This document shows, in pieces, positions 36,659 through 45,343 of a stretch of 64,000 nt of DNA. Each line of letters starts with the position of its first letter. The first letter of the stretch is position 1. Where the stretch lies: NCBI RefSeq assembly GCF_024752355.1, contig NZ_JANTHZ010000014.1:90373-154372 (forward strand), given 5' to 3'. The translations under genes were made by a program, and so were the position numbers. The notes under the pieces are model-generated. The model did not search any database, had not been told where the DNA came from, and worked only from the letters and a program-made list of their open reading frames with translations. Source of the DNA: Ancylobacter mangrovi (GTDB lineage Bacteria > Pseudomonadota > Alphaproteobacteria > Rhizobiales > Xanthobacteraceae).

Positions 36659-37561
36659 TCAGCCGCGCGGCGAGCCGAGCTCTTCATCCAGCGTGAGATG
36701 AATGGACGTCGTGAACTCGTTCAGCGCCTTGCGGGCAACGCGTTTCGAGTCCAGCGCCATGACGAGCGACACCTTGAGCTCCGGCTCGAAGGGACGCATC
36801 GTCAGCCCCTCCGCTTCGGCGTCGATGATCGTGAATTCGTCGACCAGGGTGATGCCCATGCCCTGGCGCACGAGCCGCACGGCGATCGAGTAGCGATTGG
36901 TCTCGGTGGCCGATTGCCGGTGGTGGAGAAAGCCGGGGATGCCCGCCGACAGCAGCATGACGAGGCGTGCATCCGTGGTGATGTAGATGAGCTCGGCGGG
37001 GTCGATGTCTTCCCAGTGGACCGCGGGCGATGTCGCCAGAGGATGCGCCTGCGGCAGCACGCAGACGATCCGGCCGCGGCGCAGCACCATCAGGTCCTCG
37101 CGTTCATCCGCGGAGGGTATGACGGCGAGACCGATATCGTACTGGCCGCGCTCGACCAGTCCTGCGATTTCATGGTTCAGGTGCATGTCGAGCGAGAGGC
37201 CGTAGCTGGGCAGCTGCTGGCGGAACTTGCGGGCGACGAGCGGCAGGAAATTGAGGGCCAGAGCGGGCGTCGCGGCCACTCTCAACTGGCCCGCCCGAAG
37301 GTGGCGCACATCGTCGAGATAGCGGTCGAAGCGGGAGAGCTCCTCCTCGATGCGCAGGGCCTCGCCGAGGATCAGCCCCGCCTCGGCCGTGGGCACGAGG
37401 CGCCCGCGGACGCGCTCGAACAGGCGAAGGCCCAGCCGGTGCTCCATGAGCGCGATCGACTTGCTCACCGAAGGTTGCGCGATTCCGAGCGAGGTTGCCG
37501 CCGCGGTGAGGGAGCCCAGCCGCATCACGGTGGAGAAGATCGTCATTTCCCGCCGGTCCAA
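36659..37561 (-). CDS. LysR-family regulator (module 2)
   Basis: 300 residues. The HTH reads TIFSTVMRLGSLTAAATSLG then IAQPSVSKSIALMEH, followed by a LysR effector domain. The first codon is probably TTG at 37561, with GAGGG upstream and the family's usual MDRRE-like start; ATG at 37546 is an alternative. It is divergent from the second substrate-binding protein gene and probably controls that module. Confidence 0.88.
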   Translation of the reverse strand: MDRREMTIFSTVMRLGSLTAAATSLGIAQPSVSKSIALMEHRLGLRLFERVRGRLVPTAEAGLILGEALRIEEELSRFDRYLDDVRHLRAGQLRVAATPALALNFLPLVARKFRQQLPSYGLSLDMHLNHEIAGLVERGQYDIGLAVIPSADEREDLMVLRRGRIVCVLPQAHPLATSPAVHWEDIDPAELIYITTDARLVMLLSAGIPGFLHHRQSATETNRYSIAVRLVRQGMGITLVDEFTIIDAEAEGLTMRPFEPELKVSLVMALDSKRVARKALNEFTTSIHLTLDEELGSPRG

Positions 37562-37581
37562 GGCATTCCCTCAGGCTATGG

Positions 37582-37600
37582 ATATCGCAAAAATCTATAT
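37582..37600. promoter_or_regulatory. LysR box (T-N11-A) candidate
   Basis: ATAT-N11-ATAT at 37582-37600 fits the T-N11-A LysR consensus. It lies about 20 bases upstream of the LysR start and about 100 bases upstream of the divergent binding-protein gene. The surrounding 60 bases are AT-rich, as expected of a promoter. Confidence 0.5.
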
Positions 37601-37703
37601 TGGACAGAATATGCTCTGCTTGTCACCGTTGCGTCCAAAGCCAAAAGGCAACGCTCGGCAGCCCTGTCATCTGCCGGCGAAACCAACCAGAGGACGAACG
37701 AAG

Positions 37704-38513
37704 ATGAAGTCTATGCGAGAGGTGCTCCGCCGTTTCCTGCCCGCGGCGCTTGCCGTCGCGGCCTCGGTCGGCATGAGCGTTCCGGCGGCCCAGGCGCAGG
37801 GCGTCAACGAGTACCAGAAGATCCTCGATGCCAAGGTCGTGCGCGTCGGGGCCGTGCAGGCGCCGCCATGGTACGATCAGGATCTGGCGAGCGGCCGCTG
37901 GAAGGGGCTGGTGCCCGACATCATGGAGGCGATGTTCTCCAAGCTCGGCGTCAAGATCGAATATGTCGAGACCCAGTGGGGGACCGCCGTCGCGGGTCTC
38001 CAGTCGAACCGCTTCGATCTTCTCGGCGCGTATAACGCCACCCCGGAACGCGCGAAGGCGATCGACTTCACCAAGCCGATGGGCGAGCTGAAGTTCGCCA
38101 TCCTTACCCTGAAGGGTCCGGCGGACGCCTACAGCACCTGGGACAAGATCGACACGCCGTCGGTCCGCCTCGCCGCCATCGACGGTGCGGGCGCCACGCG
38201 CGCCCTGCTGCCGCTGCTGCCGAAGACCAACTGGTCGATCGTGCAGTCCAGCGACAACATGTATCTCGAACTGCAGAGCGGACGCGCCGACGCGCTCGTC
38301 ACCAGCGACGTGCAGATCGGCCAGTACCTCGAGAAACGCAAGGACGGCATCATGGTGGTCCCGACGCCGGTGCGCGCCCAGCCCACGAATATCGGCCTGC
38401 GGAAGAACGAGGACAAGACGCTCGTCGACTGGCTCGACGGCCAGCTCGACCAGATGCGCGCCGATGGCACTCTCGACAAGATCTGGGCGAAATACGTCCC
38501 GACGTCGAACTGA
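37704..38513 (+). CDS. Amino-acid ABC transporter substrate-binding protein (module 2)
   Basis: 269 residues with a signal peptide ending PAAQAQG. A family 3 solute-binding protein: VVRVGAVQAPPWYDQD, GLVPDIMEAMFSKLGVKIEYV and ERAKAIDFTKPM occupy the usual positions. It belongs to the same superfamily as the module 1 protein but is clearly different in sequence, so the ligands probably differ. ATG at 37704 follows AGGACGAACGAAG. Confidence 0.9.
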   Translation: MKSMREVLRRFLPAALAVAASVGMSVPAAQAQGVNEYQKILDAKVVRVGAVQAPPWYDQDLASGRWKGLVPDIMEAMFSKLGVKIEYVETQWGTAVAGLQSNRFDLLGAYNATPERAKAIDFTKPMGELKFAILTLKGPADAYSTWDKIDTPSVRLAAIDGAGATRALLPLLPKTNWSIVQSSDNMYLELQSGRADALVTSDVQIGQYLEKRKDGIMVVPTPVRAQPTNIGLRKNEDKTLVDWLDGQLDQMRADGTLDKIWAKYVPTSN

Positions 38514-38541
38514 ACGTCGTGTCGCTGGAAGGCCGTCTGCG

Positions 38542-39357
38542 ATGAATGCTGGTCGCACTGTGTCCACGGACGCTCCCCTGCTTGTCGTGGACAATCTGCG
38601 CAAGTCCTTCGGCGCCCATGAGGTGCTGAAGGGCGTGTCCCTCTCGGTGAAGCCATCGCAGGTGATCGGCCTTCTCGGCCGCAGCGGGTCGGGAAAGTCG
38701 ACCCTGCTGCGCTGCCTGAACATGCTGGAGGTGCCTTCGGGCGGGCGCATCCTGCTCGAAGGCGAGGAGATCGGCTTCGAGACCACCTCCGGCGGCCGCC
38801 GCCGGCCGCTTTCTGCGAGCCGGCTCGCCCTTCAGCGGGCGTCGATGTCCATGGTGTTCCAGCACTTCAATCTGTGGCCGCACCGAACCGTCCTCGGCAA
38901 CGTCGTCGAGGGGCCGGTCCAGGTTCTGGGCATGGCGAGGGAGGAAGCCGAAGCGCTGGGGCTCGACCTGCTCGCGCGCGTCGGGTTGCGCGACAAGGCG
39001 GACAGCTACCCGATCCGCCTCTCCGGCGGGCAGCAGCAGCGTGTCGCCATCGCCCGCGCGCTCGCCATGCGGCCGAAGATCATGCTGTTCGACGAACCGA
39101 CCTCCGCCCTCGATCCCGAGCTCGTCGGCGAGGTGCTGCAGGTCATGCTCGATCTGGCGAAGAGCGGGACCACCATGGTGGTCGTGACCCATGAGATGAG
39201 CTTCGCGCGGAACGCCTGCGACGAGGTCGTGCTGCTCGAAGGCGGCCAGATCGTCGAGCGCGGAGCCCCGGACTATGTGATGACGCAGTCCGAAAACCCG
39301 CGAGCCCGCCAGTTCTTCGCCAGCCAGCGGCCGGAAAATGCGGGAGGTCCGGTGTGA
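38542..39357 (+). CDS. Amino-acid ABC transporter ATP-binding protein (module 2)
   Basis: 271 residues. Walker A is GRSGSGKST, the signature is LSGGQQQRVAIARALA and Walker B is IMLFDEPTSALD. It is the GlnQ-type ATPase, with a short insertion near residues 75-95 (Gly/Arg-rich) common in this family. The gene order here is binding protein, ATPase, permease, unlike module 1. Its last codons overlap the permease GTG start. Confidence 0.91.
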   Translation: MNAGRTVSTDAPLLVVDNLRKSFGAHEVLKGVSLSVKPSQVIGLLGRSGSGKSTLLRCLNMLEVPSGGRILLEGEEIGFETTSGGRRRPLSASRLALQRASMSMVFQHFNLWPHRTVLGNVVEGPVQVLGMAREEAEALGLDLLARVGLRDKADSYPIRLSGGQQQRVAIARALAMRPKIMLFDEPTSALDPELVGEVLQVMLDLAKSGTTMVVVTHEMSFARNACDEVVLLEGGQIVERGAPDYVMTQSENPRARQFFASQRPENAGGPV

Positions 39358-40028
39358 GTTACCAATGGGACTTCTCGATCCTGACCGAGTATCGCGGGCT
39401 CCTGCTCGGGGCCGCGGCGGTCACCTTTCAGCTCGTGTTCCTCTCGGTCGGGCTGGGCATCCTGATCGGGCTGATCCTCGCCCCGTTTCGCATGGCGGAG
39501 CGCCGGCTGCTGCGTTATCCCGCGACGGCGATCATTGAAGTGGTCCGCTCGATCCCGCCGCTGGTGCTGGTGGTGTGGTGCTATTACTGCCTGCCGATCC
39601 TGACGGGGCTGGCCCTGCCGGCCTTCTGGACCTGCGTCTTCGCCATCGCTCTCTATTCGGGCGTGTTCTTCGCGGAGATCTTCCGCGCCGGCGTGCAGGC
39701 GGTCGATCGCGGGCTCATAGAGGCCGGCATGTCGGTGGGCATGAAGCCCCTGACGGTGATGCTGCGCGTCACCGGGCCGCTGGCCTTCCTGCGGGTGCTC
39801 CCCCCCTTCACCAGCCAGTGCGTGATGGCGATCAAGAACTCCGTGCTCGGCAGCTACATCGCCGTCGGCGAGATCCTCTATGAGGGCCAGCGCCTGTCGA
39901 TCCACACCTTCCGTCCGCTGGAAGTCCTGACCCTGGTCGCGGCCTTCTTCGTGGCCGTCATCCTGCCGCTGACGCTGACGGCGGGAGCCATCGAGCGGCA
40001 CGTCTTCCTGAAATATTTCCGTCGCTGA
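39354..40028 (+). CDS. Amino-acid ABC transporter permease (module 2)
   Basis: 224 residues, with a GTG start inside the ATPase stop region. RSIPPLVLVVWCYYCLP and the EAA loop RGLIEAGMSVGMKPLTVM identify a polar-amino-acid permease. Only one permease gene is present in this module, so it either forms a homodimer or pairs with a permease encoded elsewhere. Confidence 0.9.
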   Translation: MSYQWDFSILTEYRGLLLGAAAVTFQLVFLSVGLGILIGLILAPFRMAERRLLRYPATAIIEVVRSIPPLVLVVWCYYCLPILTGLALPAFWTCVFAIALYSGVFFAEIFRAGVQAVDRGLIEAGMSVGMKPLTVMLRVTGPLAFLRVLPPFTSQCVMAIKNSVLGSYIAVGEILYEGQRLSIHTFRPLEVLTLVAAFFVAVILPLTLTAGAIERHVFLKYFRR

Positions 40029-40059
40029 ACCCGCGCGGTTACTGGCTTCGACGTTCAAC

Positions 40060-41505
40060 ATGACCACGACAGAGCACGCGGCATCGACCGTTGCCTCTCC
40101 CGGCGCGTCTGCCGATCCGGGCGACGACGACGTGACGGCGACCGTCGCCGCCTTCGCCGCGGAACTGCGCTACGAGGACGTGGCCGCTCCCGTTCTCCAT
40201 CGCATCAAGCTGCATCTGCTCGATGCGATCGGCTGCGCGGTCGCCGGGAGCGATCTCGACATATCGCGGAGCGCCCGCGCGGTCGCCTCGCGGATGGGTT
40301 CGGGCGGAGCCTCGCGCGTCTTCGGTACGCAGGAGCGCTTCACGCCGATCGCCGCGGCCTTCGCCAACAGCGTGATCGCCAACGCCCTCGACTATGACGA
40401 CGGCTTCGAGGTCAACGGCAAGGGCATGGGGCACCCCAGCGCGAGCCTCGTTCCGGCTGCTCTCGCCGCGCTGGGGCGCCGGCCGGTTTGCGGGCGGGCG
40501 TTCCTCGTCGCGCTGGCCGCTGCCTATGAGATCAACAACCGCCTCATATTGGCGATGCAGCCCAGCGCCGCGCGCTTCCGGCAGGTCTACGGCATCGGCC
40601 AGCACCAGGCGATCGGGGCGGCACTGGTCTTCGCCAGGCTCTCGGGCTGCGATGTCGCGGGCATCCGCAACGCGATCGGCCTCGCCGGCGCGCTGACTCC
40701 CCTGCCGAGCCTGCACAAATACAACTGGCAGTCCCGACCCATCATCTCGCTCAAGGACGGCGTCGCGCCGGCGGCGCAGGCCGGCGTGCAGGCGGCAATC
40801 ATGAGCGAGGAGGGGTTCGTCGGAAGTGCCGATCTGCTCGACGGGCCGCAGGGCTACTGGCGGATGATCGGCTCGGACAGGTTCGATGCGTCGCTGGTGG
40901 TCGATGGTCTCGGAACGCTGTGGCTGGCGGGCAAGGGCAGCTTCAAGACCTACCCGGCGTGCCGCTGGCTCGCGCCGGCGCTGGAGGCGTTCGAGAACGC
41001 CTATGTCAAAGCTCGCCTGACGCCGGCGGCGATTGCCCAAGTGCGGGTCGCCACCTTCGGCATCATCGCCGACAAGCTGATGGAACGCCGGCCGCTCAAC
41101 CCCATCGACGCACAGTTCAGCCTGCCCCATCTCATCGGCGCGATCGCGACGGGGCGCCCGTCCGGCCCGAGCTGGTTCTCGGCGGGCGCCTTTGCCGATG
41201 AGGCGTTGCGCGAGGTTGCCGACAAGGTGGAGGTTTGCGTCGACCCGGCGATGGACCGCCTCATGAACGGCAGAATGCGCCGACCCTCGGCCGCCGTGGA
41301 GGTGGTGACAACGGATGGCCGGCGTTTCGCGAGCGAGGTCGTGGCGCCATTGGGTGGCGAGCGCAGGCCGGTGGATGACGGCGTGGTGCTCGACAAGGCT
41401 GCCAGAAATCTGGGCGGGCGGGGCGACGCCGCCGGGTTGATCGCAGCCATTCTCGCCATCGAAAACTGCGACGACGTCGCCGGCCTGTTTGATGAGTGCT
41501 TCTGA
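40060..41505 (+). CDS. MmgE/PrpD-family protein (module 2)
   Basis: 481 residues, a second MmgE/PrpD protein paralogous to the one ending at 36556. NALDYDDGFE, GHPSASLVPAALAALG and YEINNRLIL mark the helical domain, and FKTYPACRWLAPALEAF marks the active-site loop. It lies 31 bases after the module 2 permease. Context again suggests conversion of an imported amino-acid-like or tricarboxylate-like compound. The low similarity to the module 1 copy argues for a different substrate rather than recent duplication. Confidence 0.87.
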   Translation: MTTTEHAASTVASPGASADPGDDDVTATVAAFAAELRYEDVAAPVLHRIKLHLLDAIGCAVAGSDLDISRSARAVASRMGSGGASRVFGTQERFTPIAAAFANSVIANALDYDDGFEVNGKGMGHPSASLVPAALAALGRRPVCGRAFLVALAAAYEINNRLILAMQPSAARFRQVYGIGQHQAIGAALVFARLSGCDVAGIRNAIGLAGALTPLPSLHKYNWQSRPIISLKDGVAPAAQAGVQAAIMSEEGFVGSADLLDGPQGYWRMIGSDRFDASLVVDGLGTLWLAGKGSFKTYPACRWLAPALEAFENAYVKARLTPAAIAQVRVATFGIIADKLMERRPLNPIDAQFSLPHLIGAIATGRPSGPSWFSAGAFADEALREVADKVEVCVDPAMDRLMNGRMRRPSAAVEVVTTDGRRFASEVVAPLGGERRPVDDGVVLDKAARNLGGRGDAAGLIAAILAIENCDDVAGLFDECF

Positions 41506-41636
41506 ACCCCGTGCCGCGTCGACGGGCCTGCGACCCGGTAATCGGTTCTCGGCCCTGCGCAGGCGATCACGCCGCCGTCGAGGGCGACGGCGGCTCCGGT
41601 GTATTGCCTCGCTAGGGCGCCTCGTTTCCTGTCTGA

Positions 41637-41980
41637 TCAGCCCGCGGCGGTCGGCACCGGCGTGTTGAGCAACTGCTGCTCCCAAAGATAGGCGATGCCG
41701 CTGCCGCCCCCGTGCTGTACGAACACCTCGGTGAGCTTGCCGGCCGTGTCGAGCCGGGCCCAGTCGCGCTGCCATTCGGCCGCCACCGCGATCCAGGTCA
41801 TCATGTTGGCGCCGGCCGCGATCATGCGCTGGATGGCGACCTGGTGGGATTCGACCGAAACGCCACCGCAGGCATCGGTGACCACCGTCACGTCCCAGCC
41901 CTCGCCGAGCGCCTGGATCGCCGGCATCGCCACGCACACCTCGGTCCACAGGCCGGCGATGATCAACTGCTTGCGGCCGG
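41637..41980 (-). pseudogene. Isochorismatase-family hydrolase, 5'-truncated remnant
   Basis: Only the C-terminal half remains. The minus-strand frame reads GRKQLIIAGLWTEVCVAMPA, then VTVVTDACGGVSVESH and EWQRDWARLD, which is the second half of YcaC-like isochorismatase-family hydrolases. The Cys in TEVCVA is the catalytic nucleophile of the family, but the N-terminal half with the catalytic Asp and Lys is missing. Homology stops at about 41976-41984, exactly where a pirin fragment begins on the other strand. No start codon or promoter remains. It should be inactive. Confidence 0.82.
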
Positions 41981-42721
41981 CAGGGCGTCGATGTCCGCCC
42001 GCACCCGCATATCGGTCTCGGCACCGTCACCTACCTCTTTCGCGGCGACTTCCATCACCGGGACAGCACCGGCGCAGACCAGACGATCCGTCCGGGCGAG
42101 CTGAACTGGATGGTCGCCGGGCGCGGCGTGACCCATTCCGAGCGCACGTCGGCTGAAGCCCGAAGCGGTCCGAACAGCCTGTTCGGCATCCAGACCTGGC
42201 TGGCGCTGCCCGAGCGTGACGAGGATATGGCGCCGATGTTCGAGCACCATGGCGGGGCTGCGCTGCCGCTGATCGAGGATCGCGGCGTCTCGGTCCGGCT
42301 CATCCTCGGCAACGCCTATGGCGAGAAGGCTCCCGCGACGATGTACTCGCAGACCTTCTACGCCGACGTGGCGTTGGAAGCGGGCAGCCGGCTGCCGATG
42401 CCCGATGACCACGAGGACCGGGGCATCTACATCGTCGAAGGCTCGATCTCGATCGCCGGCCAGGATTTCGAGGCGGGCCGGATGATGGTCTTCCGCCCCG
42501 GCGACCGGATCACGGTCGCCGCCGGCGACAGGGGCGCGCGCCTGATGATCCTCGGCGGCGCGACGCTTCCGGGTCCGCGCTACATCTGGTGGAACTTCGT
42601 CGCCTCGTCGCGCGAGCGCATCGAAGAGGCCAAGGCCCAATGGCGCGCGCAGAAATGGGGCAGGGGGCTGTTCGACCTGCCGGTCGATGACCGCGACGAG
42701 CACATTCCGCTTCCGGACTGA
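41980..42721 (+). pseudogene. Pirin-family protein, 5'-truncated remnant
   Basis: The plus-strand frame continues upstream of ATG 42110 as GVDVRPHPHIGLGTVTYLF and IRPGELNWMVAGRGVTHSE, the metal-binding core of pirin (HxH then H...E). Homology ends abruptly at about 41980, so the first roughly 50 residues are missing. The C-terminal cupin half is intact to 42721. An internal ATG at 42110 could allow a 203-residue product, but it would lack the RPHPHIG ligands. The junction is shared with the truncated isochorismatase gene. Confidence 0.82.
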
Positions 42722-42858
42722 CCGGAGCCCTCCGGTCGATGGCCCGCGCCGTTTGTTCGGCGCGAGCCCTGCGAGCTTGCAGCGTTGCCGGCGATCTTGA
42801 TCGGCAGGTTCGAGCGTCGCTTTCCGGGGTGATCCGGTCGCATTCGCCGGTGGAAGAT

Positions 42859-43650
42859 TTAGGCTTTGACCGCTCCTGCCGTCAGTCCTGCCACGAAGTG
42901 CTTCTGCATCAGGAAGAACAGGCAAACCGGCGGCAGGGCCGCGAAGAGGGCCGCCGACGAGATGAGGTTCCAGGCCGTCAGCCATTCACCCTTCAGGCCG
43001 GCAATGCCGAGCGTCAGAGGCTTGGCGGAATCGCTTTGCACGAGCACCAGCGCCCAGAAATAGTCGTTCCACACGAAGGTGAAGATCAGCACGGCCAGCC
43101 CCGCCAGGGCGGGTCGCAGCAGCGGCAGCACGATCCGACGCAGGATCTGCAATTCGGTGGTGCCCTCGATCCGCGCGGCCTCGAACAGTTCATTGGGCAG
43201 CGAGATGATGAAGTTGCGCAGGAACAGCGTTGCGAAGCCGGTCTGGAACGCGGTGTGAAACAGCACCAGGCCCTAGACCGTGTCATAGAGCCCGACGTCC
43301 AGCACCATGTTGCGCACCGGGATCATCAGAATCTGGTAGGGGATGAAATTGCCGCCGATAAACATGGCGAACAGCAGAGTGCTGCCCGGTACGTTGTATT
43401 TGGCCAGCGCTACCGCCGCCATGGTGGCGAGGATGAGCACGAGGATGACGGTCGTCCCGGTGACGGTAACGCTGTTGAGGAAAAATCCCCACATGGGGGA
43501 CGTCGCGAATACCTCGCGGTAATTGTCGAACAGCGAGAAGTGCGACGGTGCTCCCCAGTAATTGCCGGCAAGCAGGTCCGATTGCGAGCGGATGGCCGTC
43601 ATCATGATGGCGATGAGCGGCAGCATCCACACCCAGAGCAGTCGTCTCAA
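42859..43650 (-). pseudogene. Carbohydrate ABC transporter permease (MalG-type) with in-frame amber codon
   Basis: Two open segments (43650-43276 and 43272-42859) lie in the same minus-strand frame and are separated only by a TAG at 43273-43275. Together they make a nearly complete MalG-type permease: WMLPLIAIMMTAIRSQSDL at the front, LYDTV-stop-GLVLFHTAFQTGF in the middle, the EAA loop LFEAARIEGTTELQIL, and a C-terminal FVAGLTAGAVKA. Relatives normally have Trp at the stop position, so a single TGG to TAG change explains it. The N-terminus is also short and abuts the DUF1254 gene. No other sugar-importer gene is adjacent, so this is an orphaned relic. Confidence 0.85.
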
Positions 43651-43669
43651 TCGCGCGCTCTGAGTTCGT

Positions 43670-45205
43670 CTATTCTACCTTCGCGAGGTCGCTCGGTTTC
43701 CAACTGTAATCGACCGCCCGCTCGCCCGGGCCGTAGAGGCGGAGGATTGCAAAGAAGCCGCGGCCGGGCGCTGTCGCCAGCCAGTTCGCATCCTTTCCCT
43801 CAGGCGACTTGGGGCCGACATAGAGGTCAATCGTTCCGTCCGCGTTCACGACCGGCTTATCGCGCGATCCAAGCGAGGGAAACCTCCGTGCCTCTGTCGC
43901 CAACCCTGAGGCGTTCTCGGCCTCGTAGAGCGTCAGTGACCAGAAGTTCTCGGCCGGCACGTCAGGGGGCAGCGTCAGCTTGTAGGACGCATCACCCGAA
44001 AAGGAATGACCCTCGGCGTCGTTGAATGCTACGTAATAGGCTGCGCCGCGGCCCGGCGTCTGGGACACCATCCCTGGGCTCCAGGAATAGTAGTCGGTGA
44101 AGAACCAAATCCGCTGCTCGAGGTCGGTAAAGCCGTGTTCGCGGTTCGCGAACGCCAGATCGAGCGATTTCTCGGGTCCCGGTTCGGCGGCGTTGTTGGC
44201 CGGATTGACCCAGTGAAGCTCGGGCCAGACACGATAGGACTTGCCCACGACGTCCTCGCTAAGTCCGATCACACGGCTCATCTTGTAGGCTGCGGTCGCG
44301 GCGGCACCGAGAATCGCGCGCATCGCGTCGTCCGGCTTGAACGGCTCTCCCTGCACCAGCCCGACGCTGGCCAGCATCCCGAGCCCGTCCGCGCTGGCAA
44401 GGCTCTTGCCCTCGCGGTCGACCAGCCATTTCAGCTGCTCGAAGGCAGAGAAATCCGAGCGCGGCAGCATGTTCGCTGGCACCCCGGATGCATTCGGGAA
44501 CTCCATCGGCTTGCGCTCGGCCTCAGGCAGGTTCAGCGGATAGACCTTCGAGCGCTCCAACAGCTCGATGGCCGGCGAGAGATCGCTCGGGTCCTGGTAG
44601 AAGGCGCGCAGGAAGATGAAGACGTTGTTGGTGCCCGAGCGGTAGACGTAGTAGCCTTCGGGTACCTCACCGGTGTAGCCCGGCGGCAGTATCAGGAACT
44701 TGCCGCCCTTGCCTGCGTCGGGGCCGGGCAGACCGACGTCGCCGAAGAACTTGCCGCCGTCCACCGGAATCGGACGCTGCCAGAAATCAAGCAGGATGCC
44801 CTGCAGGTTGGGCGGTGCCTCGAACACGATCGGCCCGGTCTCGCCCATGTCGACGTAGCTCATGGCATAGATCACGTCGGAGTTCGGTGTCGTCACCAGC
44901 GTCTTTGTATCCAGCCGCTCTTTCCAGATCGGCAGTATGTTGTAGCCAGCTCCGAATACTTCCTCCGAACCGAATTTCATGCCGAGGGTGTTGATGAGCG
45001 GCAGCGCCCAGAGATAGGCCTGTGTCGCCTGGTGAAAGGCCAGTTCGTCAAGGAGCGTTGCCGCCGTCTCGGGTGTCGGACGGTTTTGCTTGAACGGGAG
45101 GTTGGCGAGACTGTCAAATCGCGCCTGATCGGCATGTGCCGGGCCCAAGCCAGCTGCGATAAGACCGAATGCTGCGACTGATGATAAAAGGAATGTGCGT
45201 TTCAT
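43670..45205 (-). CDS. DUF1254/DUF1214 protein, first copy
   Basis: 511 residues with a signal peptide (MKRTFLLSSVAAFGLIAAGLGPAHA), so exported to the periplasm. The N-terminal DUF1254 part contains FHQATQAYLWALPLIN and TTPNSDVIYAMSYVDM; the C-terminal DUF1214 part contains NFWSLTLYEAENASG and the ending DANWLATAPGRGFFAILRLYGP. The function of the family is not established. GC is visibly lower than in flanking genes. It is paralogous to the next gene upstream, with 138 bases between them, and both are followed on the same strand by truncated or foreign sequence. Confidence 0.88.
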   Translation of the reverse strand: MKRTFLLSSVAAFGLIAAGLGPAHADQARFDSLANLPFKQNRPTPETAATLLDELAFHQATQAYLWALPLINTLGMKFGSEEVFGAGYNILPIWKERLDTKTLVTTPNSDVIYAMSYVDMGETGPIVFEAPPNLQGILLDFWQRPIPVDGGKFFGDVGLPGPDAGKGGKFLILPPGYTGEVPEGYYVYRSGTNNVFIFLRAFYQDPSDLSPAIELLERSKVYPLNLPEAERKPMEFPNASGVPANMLPRSDFSAFEQLKWLVDREGKSLASADGLGMLASVGLVQGEPFKPDDAMRAILGAAATAAYKMSRVIGLSEDVVGKSYRVWPELHWVNPANNAAEPGPEKSLDLAFANREHGFTDLEQRIWFFTDYYSWSPGMVSQTPGRGAAYYVAFNDAEGHSFSGDASYKLTLPPDVPAENFWSLTLYEAENASGLATEARRFPSLGSRDKPVVNADGTIDLYVGPKSPEGKDANWLATAPGRGFFAILRLYGPGERAVDYSWKPSDLAKVE

Positions 45206-45343
45206 CTCCTATCTCCTCAGCTTCACAAGCTGGACGGTTTCGCCTGCGATACCTTGCGAGGCACCGTCATCGAACCGGGACACCGAGGCGTGGCGCAGCG
45301 AAAGACGGCACTGCGCAGCGCGCCTCACGGTGCAGGTCGATTT

